Positions 1-8,131 of a stretch of DNA of 64,000 nt are shown here, in pieces; the stretch's first letter is position 1, and every line of letters begins with the position of its first letter. The stretch spans positions 5,952,001-6,016,000 of the forward strand of contig NZ_JARXYP010000002.1 of the NCBI RefSeq assembly GCF_029893805.1, read 5' to 3'. This stretch comes from Streptomyces sp. SAI-135 (GTDB taxonomy: Bacteria; Actinomycetota; Actinomycetes; Streptomycetales; Streptomycetaceae). Under the pieces are notes generated by a model. That model saw nothing but the letters and a program-made list of their open reading frames with translations. It did no database searches and was not told the DNA's origin. The translations under genes and the position numbers were made by a program.

Positions 1-324
1 CGCCTCGCACACCGCCTCGCCGACCGACGCCCGCCAGGTGTCGACGCTGATGATCACCTCGGGGAACCGCCGGCGCACCTCCGCCACGAAGCCGACGGTC
101 CGCCGGGCCTCCTCCGCCGCGGACACCTCCTCGCCCGGCCCGGCCTTGACCCCGCCGACGTCGATGATGGCGGCCCCTTCGGCCACCGCCTGCTCCACGC
201 GCGCGAGGGCGGGCTCGTCGAGGAAGGTGGCTCCCTGGTCGTAGAAGGAGTCGGGGGTCCGGTTCACGATCGCCATGATCACCGGCTCGTGCGCGTCGAA
301 TTCACGCCTGCCCAGCCTGAGCAT
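1..324 (-). CDS. folP: Dihydropteroate synthase (5' part only)
   Basis: The 3' end lies beyond the left edge, so only about 108 N-terminal codons are visible. The reading starts MLRLGRREFDAHEPVIMAIV and continues with NRTPDSFYDQG and IDVGG, the pterin-binding-enzyme signatures of dihydropteroate synthase. The enzyme joins 6-hydroxymethyl-dihydropterin pyrophosphate to p-aminobenzoate in cytosolic folate synthesis. ATG at 324 is preferred; an in-frame GTG lies at 339. The divergent neighbours (DivIVA-like protein, tag) match the folP2 neighbourhood of M. tuberculosis, so this may be the FolP2-type paralogue, whose true role is less certain. Identity as a DHPS-fold protein is secure. Confidence 0.88.
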   Translation of the reverse strand, partial: MLRLGRREFDAHEPVIMAIVNRTPDSFYDQGATFLDEPALARVEQAVAEGAAIIDVGGVKAGPGEEVSAAEEARRTVGFVAEVRRRFPEVIISVDTWRASVGEAVCEA

Positions 325-470
325 CCCCTGTGACCTCACTTCTTGCGTCTGTGTGTTCGGCCTCTGCGACCGCCTGCGACCCTAACTGTCAGACTCGCAT
401 GGCACGATCGGACCCTGACACATTCGACGCCGGTGGCCGGCCGCCGGCAGGGACCCTGGGGACCTCAGCG

Positions 471-830
471 ATGGTTATGTTCTTGTTCCTGGTCATCGCG
501 CTCGCGGTCGTGGTCGCCGCGGTGACGCTCGCCGTGGTGGGCGGCGGCGAGAGCGACGGCCCGCTGCCGGACGTCGCCCCGGAGCGGCTCCAGGACCCGC
601 TGCCGCCCGACCGGCCGGTCAACCGCGCGGACATCGACAGCCTCCGCTTCCCGCTGACCGCCCGCGGCTACCGCATGGCGGACGTCGACGACGCGCTCAG
701 CCGCCTCGGCGCCGAGCTCGCCGAGCGGGACGCCCGGATCGCCGACCTGGAGTCCGCGCTGGCCGGCGCCCGGGCCGCGGCCCACGTCGCCCTGCACAAG
801 CCGGAGCACGGCCACGGGGAGCAGCAGTGA
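471..830 (+). CDS. Small membrane-anchored DivIVA-domain protein
   Basis: A 119-residue protein. Residues 1-25 form one hydrophobic segment (MVMFLFLVIALAVVVAAVTL). It is followed by the DivIVA N-terminal-like motif DSLRFPLTARGYRMADVDDA and a short predicted coiled coil (about residues 75-105). The start is placed at ATG 471, just before the membrane segment; an open frame to 330 exists but reads like intergenic sequence. Its stop overlaps the next start (GTGA), so it is probably co-translated with tag. By family it is likely a membrane-bound scaffold at poles or septa. The equivalent in M. tuberculosis is Rv1209 by position (from memory). No enzymatic function is suggested. Confidence 0.8.
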   Translation: MVMFLFLVIALAVVVAAVTLAVVGGGESDGPLPDVAPERLQDPLPPDRPVNRADIDSLRFPLTARGYRMADVDDALSRLGAELAERDARIADLESALAGARAAAHVALHKPEHGHGEQQ

Positions 831-1405
831 GCGAAAGCGCCGCCCTGATCGGCCCGGACGGCGCCCCCCGCTGCCCCTGGGCGCTGTCCACGCCGGACTA
901 CGTGACGTACCACGACGAGGAGTGGGGCCGCCCGGTCCACGGCGACGACGCCCTCTACGAGCGGCTCAGTCTGGAGGCCTTCCAGTCCGGCCTGTCCTGG
1001 ATCACCATCCTGCGCCGCCGCGAGGGCTTCCGTGCCGCCTTCGCGGGGTTCGAGATCGCCAAGGTGGCCATGTTCGGCGAGGCCGACCGCGACCGCCTGC
1101 TCCTCGACCCGGGGATCATCCGCAATCGCGCCAAGATCGACGCGACGATGGCCAACGCGCGCGTGCTGGCCGAATGGGCCCCGGGCGAGCTGGACGAACT
1201 GATCTGGTCCCACGCGCCGGCCTCGCACGCGGTCCCCAGGACCCTCGCCGACGTCCCCGCGGTCACCCCCGAGTCGACCGCCCTGTCCAAGGCCCTCAAG
1301 AAGCGCGGCCTGCGCTTCGTGGGCCCCACGACGGCGTACGCGCTGATGCAGGCGTGCGGACTGGTGGACGACCACCTGGAGACGTGCGTCGCGAGAGGTG
1401 CCTGA
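827..1405 (+). CDS. tag: DNA-3-methyladenine glycosylase I
   Basis: A 192-residue base-excision repair enzyme that removes 3-methyladenine from alkylated DNA. Family features are visible: CPWALSTPDYVTYHDEEWG near the N terminus, FQSGLSWITILRRREGF, the helix-hairpin-helix-like RFVGPTTAYALMQACGLVDD and the terminal His/Cys region (DDHLETC) that contributes to zinc binding in TagI proteins. The GTG start overlaps the upstream stop by four bases. A DNA repair gene here matches the conserved order folP-DivIVA-like-tag-DUF3117 of mycobacteria. Confidence 0.93.
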   Translation: MSESAALIGPDGAPRCPWALSTPDYVTYHDEEWGRPVHGDDALYERLSLEAFQSGLSWITILRRREGFRAAFAGFEIAKVAMFGEADRDRLLLDPGIIRNRAKIDATMANARVLAEWAPGELDELIWSHAPASHAVPRTLADVPAVTPESTALSKALKKRGLRFVGPTTAYALMQACGLVDDHLETCVARGA

Positions 1406-1408
1406 GCC

Positions 1409-2200
1409 CTACCGGCCCAGGTACTTGGGGGTCTCCTTGTGCACGAAGGCCCGCACCGCGATCGCGTGGTCCTCGGAGGCCCCGGCCCGCGTCTGAAGCT
1501 CGTCCTCCTTCTCCAGCGTCTGCGCCAGGGTGTGCGACAGGGCGTACGCGAGGGACTCCTTGATCGCGCCGTACGCCACCGTCGGGCCCTCGGCCAGGGC
1601 CCGCGCCACCTTCTCGGCCTCCGCGGGCAGCTCGGTGGAGGGCACGAGACGGTTCACGATCCCCAGGTCGTGCGCGTCCCGGGCCGACATGGTCCGCGGG
1701 AAGAGCAGCAGGTCGGCGGCGCGGCCCGGCCCCACCACGCGCGGCAGCGTCCACGAGATCCCGGAGTCCGCGGTCAGCGCCACCCCGGCGAACGAGGTGT
1801 TGAACGCGGCCGTGTCCGCCGCCACCCGGTAGTCCGCCGCGAGCGCGAGCCCGAAGCCGGCGCCCGCCGCGACCCCGTTCACGCCGGCCACCACCGGCTT
1901 GGGCATCTCCGTGAGCGCACGCACGATCGGGTTGTAGTGCTCCCTGACCGTGCTCATGACCTCCGTCGAGCCCTCGGCGAGCAGCCCGATGTGCTCCTTG
2001 AGGTCCTGCCCCACGCAGAAGGACCGCTCTCCGGCGGCGGTGAGCAGCACGGCCCGTACGGCGTCGTCCGAGGCCGCCGACTCCACGGCCTCCCGCAGCG
2101 CGACCTTCGTGGCGATGTTCAGCGCGTTCATCGCCTCCGGCCGGTTCAGCGTGATCGTCGCGAGCCCGTCGTGCACCTCGTAGAGCACGGTGTCGGCCAT
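1409..2200 (-). CDS. Enoyl-CoA hydratase/isomerase family protein
   Basis: A 263-residue crotonase-fold protein. Visible signatures are TLNRPEAMNALN, the oxyanion-hole strands around FCVGQDLKEH and GVNGVAAGAGFGLALAADYR, and the C-terminal helix. It probably hydrates or isomerises enoyl-CoA esters in fatty-acid or phenylacetate-type catabolism; the exact substrate cannot be told. ATG 2200 is chosen because GGAGGGG lies just upstream; longer in-frame starts to 2251 lack similarity. It converges on tag with a gap of three bases, with no obvious terminator between them. Confidence 0.88.
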   Translation of the reverse strand: MADTVLYEVHDGLATITLNRPEAMNALNIATKVALREAVESAASDDAVRAVLLTAAGERSFCVGQDLKEHIGLLAEGSTEVMSTVREHYNPIVRALTEMPKPVVAGVNGVAAGAGFGLALAADYRVAADTAAFNTSFAGVALTADSGISWTLPRVVGPGRAADLLLFPRTMSARDAHDLGIVNRLVPSTELPAEAEKVARALAEGPTVAYGAIKESLAYALSHTLAQTLEKEDELQTRAGASEDHAIAVRAFVHKETPKYLGR

Positions 2201-2558
2201 GGCGTATCCCCTCCGGTGTGTCCGCTGCATCCGATGTCCGAGGGACAGCATGGCGGAGATCGCCGTCCGGGAACCGGAGCGGACGTGTGACCTGCGTCAA
2301 AGAATTGTCGAGCGCTCACGGCCGGCCGGCGTCCGCGCGGCGGCGGAGTATCGCAGCCACATCGCCGAATTGGGTGGTTTTGCTCGCGCGCGTTGCCCAA
2401 GCGATGCCGACTGATGTTGGTCATCGGGTCCTGAGATGCGGGATAATGGCTTGGAAGCAATGTGTTCGATGCCGGTGGCGCGTGTCCCACTTTGACGCGC
2501 GTGCCCTCCCAGGGCTGTCGGCTTTGACGATGAGCTGGTTTCAGGAAGGGGAACGAGC
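2201..2558. other. Divergent intergenic region (hydratase / DUF3117)
   Basis: About 358 bases without a convincing gene. It must hold the promoters of the hydratase (minus) and the DUF3117 gene (plus). A weak plus-strand candidate is TTGGTC at 2417-2422 and GATAAT at 2442-2447, with a long 19-base spacer. The stretch is less G+C-skewed than the coding DNA around it. Confidence 0.4.
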
Positions 2559-2726
2559 ATGGCGGCCATGAAGCCGCGAACGGGTGATGGCCCGCTCGAG
2601 GTGACCAAGGAGGGGCGGGGCATCGTCATGCGCGTTCCGCTCGAAGGCGGCGGTCGGCTCGTCGTCGAGCTGACCCCTGACGAGGCCGACGCGCTCGGCG
2701 ACGCCCTCAAGAAGGTCGTCGGCTGA
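2559..2726 (+). CDS. DUF3117 family micro-protein
   Basis: A 55-residue protein starting MAAMKPRTGDGPLEVTKEGR and ending DALGDALKKVVG. DUF3117 is a short, very strongly conserved actinobacterial family of unknown function (Rv1211-like by position, from memory). ATG 2559 follows a good purine-rich site (GGAAGGGGAACG). It is monocistronic, with a strong hairpin immediately downstream. It is predicted to be a small soluble alpha/beta protein; no catalytic residues can be proposed. Confidence 0.9.
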   Translation: MAAMKPRTGDGPLEVTKEGRGIVMRVPLEGGGRLVVELTPDEADALGDALKKVVG

Positions 2727-2750
2727 CGCGGAAGCGACCATACCCTTTCG

Positions 2751-2783
2751 GCTGCCCCGGCATCTCCTGAGGTGCCGGGGCAG
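2751..2783 (+). terminator. Rho-independent-type hairpin after the DUF3117 gene
   Basis: Perfect 12-bp inverted repeat GCTGCCCCGGCA / TGCCGGGGCAGC around a 9-base loop, 24 bases after the DUF3117 stop. No U-tract follows, as is usual in Streptomyces. It also faces the 3' end of the minus-strand O-methyltransferase, so it may work in both directions. Confidence 0.75.
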
Positions 2784-2831
2784 CGCTCTGTCCGGGCGGT
2801 ACCCCGAACGGCCGTACGCCCCGCATCGGGC

Positions 2832-3464
2832 TCAGCGCTTGACCGCGCAGAGCAGTCCGTCGCCCACCGGCAGCAGAGACGGCACCAGGTCCTGGCTCTC
2901 GCGCACGGCCCGCAGCAGCTCCCTCAGGCGCAGCACCTCCGTCGGCTGCGGTCCCGAGTCCACGGTGCGGCCGTTGGCGAAGACGCCCTCGAAGACCACG
3001 AGGCCACCCGGACGCAGCAGGCGCAACGATTCAGCGAGGTAGTCCATGACCTCCTGCCGGTCACCGTCGCAGAAGACGAGGTCGTAGCCGGCGTCGGCGA
3101 GACGGGGCAGGACGTCCAGGGCGCGGCCCGGGATGAACCGGGCCCGGTTGCTGGCGAAACCGCAGGCGCGGAACGCCTGCCGGGCGAACTGCTGGTGCTC
3201 CGGCTCGGGGTCGACGGTGGTCAGCACCCCGTCCGGGCGCATGCCGTGCAGCAGATGGATGCCGGAGACGCCGGTCCCGGTGCCGATCTCGGCGACGGCC
3301 TTGGCGTCCACGGAGGCGGCCAGCAACCGCAGCGCCGCGCCCGCGCCGGGCGACACCGAGCGCAGTCCCGCCTCACGGGCCCGGTCCCGGGCCCAGCTCA
3401 GGACTTCGTCCTCGGCGACGTAGGCGTCGGCGAACGCCCAGCTCGTCTGCCGGTTGCCGGTAAT
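2832..3464 (-). CDS. SAM-dependent O-methyltransferase (non-canonical start)
   Basis: A Rossmann-type class I methyltransferase of the catechol/caffeoyl-CoA O-methyltransferase family. The SAM-binding motif is VAEIGTGTGVSGIHLL, followed by DLVFCDGDR and LRPGGLVVFEGV. The first canonical start (GTG 3356) would cut off the family N terminus TGNRQTSWAFADAYVAEDE, which is intact in frame. The frame opens at an upstream TAA with no ATG, GTG or TTG before that segment. ATT at 3464 lies six bases after AAGGAG (3471-3476), so I place the start there, giving 210 residues. It is divergent from sigE, as Rv1220c is from Rv1221 (from memory). Substrate unknown. Confidence 0.75.
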   Translation of the reverse strand: MTGNRQTSWAFADAYVAEDEVLSWARDRAREAGLRSVSPGAGAALRLLAASVDAKAVAEIGTGTGVSGIHLLHGMRPDGVLTTVDPEPEHQQFARQAFRACGFASNRARFIPGRALDVLPRLADAGYDLVFCDGDRQEVMDYLAESLRLLRPGGLVVFEGVFANGRTVDSGPQPTEVLRLRELLRAVRESQDLVPSLLPVGDGLLCAVKR

Positions 3465-3516
3465 GACCCTCTCCTTGCCCCGTGGTTGCCTGGGCGTGAC
3501 TGTATCCGTTGCCGTC

Positions 3517-3543
3517 GGGAACCCGCAGATGGGACCGGGCGTT
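3517..3543 (+). promoter_or_regulatory. Candidate ECF-sigma promoter of sigE (GGAACC-N16-CGTT)
   Basis: GGAACC at 3518-3523 and CGTT at 3540-3543 with a 16-base spacer match the -35/-10 consensus used by ECF sigma factors of the SigE/SigR type. It lies about 150 bases before the sigE start, in the divergent region, and suggests positive autoregulation. This is inferred from the motif and its position only. Confidence 0.6.
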
Positions 3544-3693
3544 TAGAGGGATGGAGACGCACCCGGGGGGACACAGTTGGATCACGAAGCCGAGCAGGCC
3601 CTCGAGCAACTGCTGACGCAGGGGACCGAGTGGTATCAGCCCAGATCAAATTCTCGTAAAACCGCTTATCCGGAGCTAACGGGCGAGGTGGCT

Positions 3694-4464
3694 ATGGTAG
3701 GGGCTCCACTGGAGACAACCAGAGCCGACAGGGGAGGTGCGGCCGCACCTGGTGATCGTGGGGGAGTGCTGCGGCGCTTCCTCGGATCGGCGGGCAGGCC
3801 GAGATCCGTGAACGACACCGCTGACCACAGCCACGCCGGCGACTACGCCCAGACCGCGACCTTCGCCACCGACGCGGACGGGCAGGCGTGGACTCCGCCC
3901 ACCTGGGAGGAGATCGTCAGCACGCACAGCGGCCGCGTGTACCGCCTCGCGTACCGCCTCACCGGTAACCAGCACGACGCCGAGGACCTCACGCAGGAGG
4001 TCTTCGTCCGCGTCTTCCGCTCGCTGTCCACGTACACACCGGGCACCTTCGAGGGCTGGCTGCACCGCATCACCACCAACCTCTTCCTGGACATGGTCCG
4101 CCGCAAGCAGCGCATCCGCTTCGACGCCCTCGGCGAGGACGCGGCCGAGCGACTGCCCAGCCGCGAGCCGTCGCCCCAGCAGGTCTTCAACGACGCCCAC
4201 TTCGACGCGGACGTCCAGCAGGCCCTCGACACCCTCGCGCCGGAGTTCCGCGCCGCGGTCGTCCTGTGCGACATCGAGGGACTCTCGTACGAGGAGATCG
4301 CCGCGACCCTGGGCGTCAAGCTCGGCACCGTCCGCTCGCGGATCCACCGCGGCCGTTCCCAGCTGCGCAAGGCCCTCGCCCACCGCTCACCCGAGGCCCG
4401 CGCCGAGCGCCGCTCCTTCATGGCCCGGGTCCCCGCACTGGGGGGAGGGGGCGCGTCCGCGTGA
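3694..4464 (+). CDS. sigE: ECF RNA polymerase sigma factor, SigE type
   Basis: A 256-residue group 4 sigma factor. Region 2 is seen in GRVYRLAYRLTGNQHDAEDL, TQEVFVRVFRSL and FEGWLHRITTNLFLDMVRRK. Region 4 is seen in LAPEFRAAVVLCDIEGLSYE and GTVRSRIHRGRSQLRKAL. The first roughly 75 residues are a low-complexity extension. ATG 3694 is preferred; a TTG at 3577 and an internal GTG are alternatives. The order methyltransferase<>sigma>anti-sigma>htrA>tatB equals Rv1220c-Rv1224 of M. tuberculosis, where SigE handles envelope, heat and detergent stress. The name refers to that orthologue and not to the S. coelicolor protein called SigE. It overlaps the next gene by GTGA. Confidence 0.9.
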   Translation: MVGAPLETTRADRGGAAAPGDRGGVLRRFLGSAGRPRSVNDTADHSHAGDYAQTATFATDADGQAWTPPTWEEIVSTHSGRVYRLAYRLTGNQHDAEDLTQEVFVRVFRSLSTYTPGTFEGWLHRITTNLFLDMVRRKQRIRFDALGEDAAERLPSREPSPQQVFNDAHFDADVQQALDTLAPEFRAAVVLCDIEGLSYEEIAATLGVKLGTVRSRIHRGRSQLRKALAHRSPEARAERRSFMARVPALGGGGASA

Positions 4465-5429
4465 GTGGATCACTGCCCAAACCCGGCGAGGGAAGCCTCG
4501 CGGAACAGCATCTGGGAGACCGACTCGCCGCCCTGGTGGACGGCGAGCTCGGTCATGCCACGCGGGAGCGCGTCCTCGCGCATCTCGCCACCTGCCCGAA
4601 GTGCAAGGCGGAGGCGGACGCCCAGCGCCGCCTGAAGAACGTCTTCGCGGAGGCCGCCCCGCCCCCGCCCTCCGAGAGCTTCCTGGCCCGCCTCCAGGGG
4701 CTGCCCGGGGGTGATCCGGAGGACGGCGACAGCTCGCCGTTCGGCGGAGGAGGGTTCGCGGCACTGCCGGGACGACCCGGCGCCACCGGAGCCTTCGGCG
4801 TGAGACGTGGCGAGCGTTTCGAGTTCGACTACGTCCCCGCCCGTCCGCACGCCCCGGCGGTGCTCCCGCCCTCCGCAGGCCGTGGCTTCCGCATCCATGA
4901 CGTCACCCGCTCCGAGGCCGACCGCTCGGCCTCGCGCGGCATGCGGTTCGCGGTCGTCGCCGCCGGAGCGGTGTCGCTGGCCGCGATCGCGCTGGGCGGC
5001 GTCACCACGGGCGTGCCGGGTGACACCGACGCCCGCGGCGCCGGCAGCAACGTCACCCCGGCGCGCACGCCGGGCACGGGTGCCGCGGTACCGGAGAACC
5101 AGCGCCGCCGTGGCGTGGGGCCCCTGCTCGCGCAGGGACAGGGGCAGGGGCAGCGGATGCCGGGTGACACCCCGGTCGCCCAGACCTCCGCGTCCGCACC
5201 GCTGCTGCCGGGCATCCCCGCCCAGGTGCAGGACGCGGCCCTGCACACCCTCACCGCGCCCGTGGTCGCCGGTGCCGCCGCCATGTCCCCTCTCATACGT
5301 CCGCTCAGCACGACTCCGCCGCTCACCCTGACCTCCCTGTCCGCGACGCCGGATCTCACCGCCTCCGGCTTCCTCGCCGCACCCGTCCCCACCACATCGG
5401 CGCCCACGCCCCCCAGCGCCACCCGCTGA
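4461..5429 (+). CDS. rseA: Zinc-containing anti-sigma factor (RseA-like), membrane-anchored
   Basis: A 322-residue protein. The N-terminal zinc anti-sigma motif HxxxCxxC is present (H41, C45, C48 in HLATCPKC). A Pro/Gly-rich linker follows, then a single membrane helix (about residues 162-181), then a low-complexity Ala/Pro/Thr-rich extracytoplasmic tail. The ZAS domain should sequester the SigE-type sigma factor encoded immediately upstream, with release by redox change or proteolysis. It is translationally coupled to sigE (GTGA overlap). The long extracytoplasmic tail differs from the much shorter, soluble mycobacterial RseA and could sense envelope damage. Confidence 0.87.
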   Translation: MSGSLPKPGEGSLAEQHLGDRLAALVDGELGHATRERVLAHLATCPKCKAEADAQRRLKNVFAEAAPPPPSESFLARLQGLPGGDPEDGDSSPFGGGGFAALPGRPGATGAFGVRRGERFEFDYVPARPHAPAVLPPSAGRGFRIHDVTRSEADRSASRGMRFAVVAAGAVSLAAIALGGVTTGVPGDTDARGAGSNVTPARTPGTGAAVPENQRRRGVGPLLAQGQGQGQRMPGDTPVAQTSASAPLLPGIPAQVQDAALHTLTAPVVAGAAAMSPLIRPLSTTPPLTLTSLSATPDLTASGFLAAPVPTTSAPTPPSATR

Positions 5430-5520
5430 CCGGCGCCCTGCTCCGCGGCGCCCGAACCTGGTTGAATCCACAGACAGGTCGACGCGCCGCGCACCGCGGC
5501 CGGTCAGCTGTGGGGAGAGC

Positions 5521-7212
5521 ATGGACGAGGGCAAGCCCACAAGGACGAAGTGGTGGAGCCGCCCCGGGGCACGGGGGGTTTCCGGACCGGACGAGCGGAC
5601 CGGGCCGCCGGCCGACTCGACCGACCCGACCGACTCGACAGGGCCCGACGGGGACTTCCTGCTCGCGGCGCCGAGGAGCGGGGTGCCCGGCGCCGAGTCC
5701 GTCTCGCAGGGGACCGACGGCGACTTCGAGCCGGCGGCTCCCGCGGACGCGGAGGCGGTGGCCGACAGCGGTCGTACCGACTCGTCGCTCGCCTCCGGCT
5801 CCTCCGACACGCCGCCCTACGGCGTACCGGGACCCTGGGCCCCCGCCCCACCCGTCCAGGCCCCGACCGTCCAGGCTCCTCCGGTCGAGGTTCCACCCGT
5901 CCAGGTCCCGACCTCCCACACCGAGGCGGCCGCTCCACCACCGGAAGCCTCCCCAGCACCACCGGCGCCGGCCACCCCGCCTCCCGGCCTCCCCCTCCCA
6001 CCTCCCGGCGCCCCCACCCCCCGGCAGAACTACGACCCCTGGGCCCCCGCCCTCCTCCAGCAAACCGGCGCCGCCGTGCCGACCGAGGCCACCCGGCGGC
6101 GCCGGGCGCGGCGGGCGCTGCTCGGCGGTGCTGTCCTGCTCGCGCTCGTCGCGGGCGGGGTCGGTGGGGTCGCAGGGGCGTATCTGGAGCGCCACGGCGT
6201 GGCAGGGGACGTCGTGGAGTTGCCGCAGGCCGCGAAGGAGCCCGGTGGACGGGCCCCCGGGACGGTCGCCGGGATCGCCGCCCGAGCCCTGCCCGGCGTC
6301 GTGACCCTGCATGTGAGCGGGGCCGGGGAGTCCGGGACCGGGACCGGCTTCGTGCTGGACGAGCGCGGGCACATCCTCACCAACAACCACGTCGTGGAGC
6401 CGGCCGGTGCCGACGGCGAGATATCGGTGACCTTTCACAGCGGGGACACCGCGAAGGCCACCGTCGTGGGGCGGGACAGCGGGTACGACCTCGCCGTCGT
6501 CGAGGTCCGCGGTGTCGGCGGCCTGCGGGCCCTGCCCCTCGGCAACTCCGACAGCGTCCAGGTCGGCGACCCCGTCGTCGCCATCGGCGCCCCCTTCGAC
6601 CTGGAGGGCACCGTCACCTCCGGGATCATCAGCGCGAAGGACCGGCCCGTCACCGCCGGCGGCGAGAGCGGAGACGGCACGGACGTGTCGTACGTCGACG
6701 CTCTCCAGACCGACGCACCCATCAACCCCGGCAACTCCGGAGGCCCCCTCCTCGACTCCCGGGGCCGTGTCATAGGCATCAACTCCGCCATCCGGTCCGC
6801 CGACGACGGCTCCCGCTCCGAGAGCGGACAGGCCGGTTCGATAGGTCTCGGCTTCGCCATCCCCGTCAACCAGGCCAAGCGGGTCGCGGAAGAACTGATC
6901 AACACCGGCCGGGCCACCCACCCCGTCATCGGCGTCACCCTCGACATGGACTACTCCGGCGACGGTGCCCGCGTCGGGACCGAGGGCGGTGACGGCGGAC
7001 CCGCCGTGACCGAGGGCGGTCCGGGTGACAGGGCCGGACTCCGGGCGGGTGATGTCATCACCGAGGTCGACGGCCGCCGTATCCACTCCGGCGACGAGCT
7101 CATCGTGCGGATCCGCGCCCACCGCCCCGGCGACCGCCTCGAACTCACCTTCCGGCGCGACGGCAGGGAAAGGAGCGTCTCGCTGGTCCTCGGCTCCTCG
7201 GACGGCGGCTGA
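5521..7212 (+). CDS. htrA: HtrA/DegP-type membrane serine protease with PDZ domain
   Basis: A 563-residue trypsin-fold protease. Residues 1-195 are a disordered Pro-rich cytoplasmic region; a membrane helix spans about 199-220. The catalytic triad is visible as His290 (TNNHVV), Asp323 (GYDLAVV) and Ser406 (NPGNSGGPL). A PDZ domain occupies about 440-560 (GDRAGLRAGDVITEVDGRRI). It should degrade or refold damaged envelope proteins, and sits where a SigE regulon protease is expected. It follows the anti-sigma gene by 91 bases and is probably in the same operon. Confidence 0.92.
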   Translation: MDEGKPTRTKWWSRPGARGVSGPDERTGPPADSTDPTDSTGPDGDFLLAAPRSGVPGAESVSQGTDGDFEPAAPADAEAVADSGRTDSSLASGSSDTPPYGVPGPWAPAPPVQAPTVQAPPVEVPPVQVPTSHTEAAAPPPEASPAPPAPATPPPGLPLPPPGAPTPRQNYDPWAPALLQQTGAAVPTEATRRRRARRALLGGAVLLALVAGGVGGVAGAYLERHGVAGDVVELPQAAKEPGGRAPGTVAGIAARALPGVVTLHVSGAGESGTGTGFVLDERGHILTNNHVVEPAGADGEISVTFHSGDTAKATVVGRDSGYDLAVVEVRGVGGLRALPLGNSDSVQVGDPVVAIGAPFDLEGTVTSGIISAKDRPVTAGGESGDGTDVSYVDALQTDAPINPGNSGGPLLDSRGRVIGINSAIRSADDGSRSESGQAGSIGLGFAIPVNQAKRVAEELINTGRATHPVIGVTLDMDYSGDGARVGTEGGDGGPAVTEGGPGDRAGLRAGDVITEVDGRRIHSGDELIVRIRAHRPGDRLELTFRRDGRERSVSLVLGSSDGG

Positions 7213-7420
7213 GGCATTGACAGAAACCCCACAGGGACACGCCCGAACCCCGCTCCACAAGGCAAACAACCCGGAAAACCGCCCGTACGCCCGCACTCGG
7301 AGCCCCCGGGACAGTACCGGTCGTACGGGATCCCCAGGTACCGTGGACCCGGCCCGGACCACGGAACACCAGACCACCGAGGGCCGAGGACCGAGGACCG
7401 AGGACCGCAAGGAGCTTCAG

Positions 7421-7849
7421 GTGTTCAATGACATAGGACCGCTCGAGCTGATCACGCTCGTTGTCCTCGCCGTGCTCGTCTTCGGTCCGGACAAGCTCCC
7501 GAAGGTCATCCAGGACGTCATGCGGACCGTGCGCAAGATCCGGGAGTTCTCCGAGAGCGCCAAGCAGGACATCCGGCAGGAGCTGGGCCCGGAGTTCAAG
7601 GACTTCGAGTTCGAGGACCTCAACCCCAAGACGTTCATCCGCAAGCAGCTGGACAACGACGAGCTGGGTCTCAAGGAGATCCGCAACGGCTTCGACCTGA
7701 AGAAGGAGATGGCCGAGGTCACCGACGCGGTGCACAGCACGGACACCTCGCCGTCCTCGTCGTCCTCCGGTGGCCGGATCGACATGACCAAGAAGCCCGA
7801 GGAGCTGGGCAAGGACGACCGTCCGCCCTTCGACGCGGACGCCACCTGA
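7421..7849 (+). CDS. tatB: Twin-arginine translocase subunit TatB
   Basis: A 142-residue protein: an N-terminal membrane helix (IGPLELITLVVLAVLVFGPD), the TatA/B hinge LPK, a long amphipathic helix (VIQDVMRTVRKIREFSES) and an acidic, Ser-rich tail. The FGP motif and the length over 120 residues favour TatB over TatA. GTG 7421 has AAGGAG (7409-7414) six bases upstream. TatB receives folded Tat substrates with TatC at the membrane. Its place after htrA matches mycobacterial sigE-rseA-htrA-tatB. The 208-base gap before it includes three tandem copies of an 8-base unit (GAGGACCG) near 7386-7408. Confidence 0.92.
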   Translation: MFNDIGPLELITLVVLAVLVFGPDKLPKVIQDVMRTVRKIREFSESAKQDIRQELGPEFKDFEFEDLNPKTFIRKQLDNDELGLKEIRNGFDLKKEMAEVTDAVHSTDTSPSSSSSGGRIDMTKKPEELGKDDRPPFDADAT

Positions 7850-7864
7850 GCCGTACGCCCCAAG

Positions 7865-7905
7865 GGAAGGCGTCCGCCGGGCAGTTGAGCTCGCGGGCGC
7901 CTTCC
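7865..7905 (+). terminator. Hairpin after tatB
   Basis: Inverted repeat GGAAGGCG (7865-7872) / CGCCTTCC (7898-7905), with further pairing inside the loop, 16 bases after the tatB stop. Probable transcription end of the sigE-tatB operon. Confidence 0.65.
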
Positions 7906-8131
7906 GCCGTCGTGCGTGACGCGTTTCATAGCCCGACCCCACCTCGTAGGGGCCCCGTACGGCCGGAAGCCACCCCCCGGGCGCCCCGCGCGCCGGGCGG
8001 TTTCCGCGCAGCTCGGAGCGGTGTGGCTATGCTGCCGAGTTGTTGTGCGGGCCGTACGCGAACCAGCGACGCCGCCCGAAGGGGGGCGGGCCGGTCCGGT
8101 CCGACGAGAGCTAGTAGGAGGCGTCCGGCAC

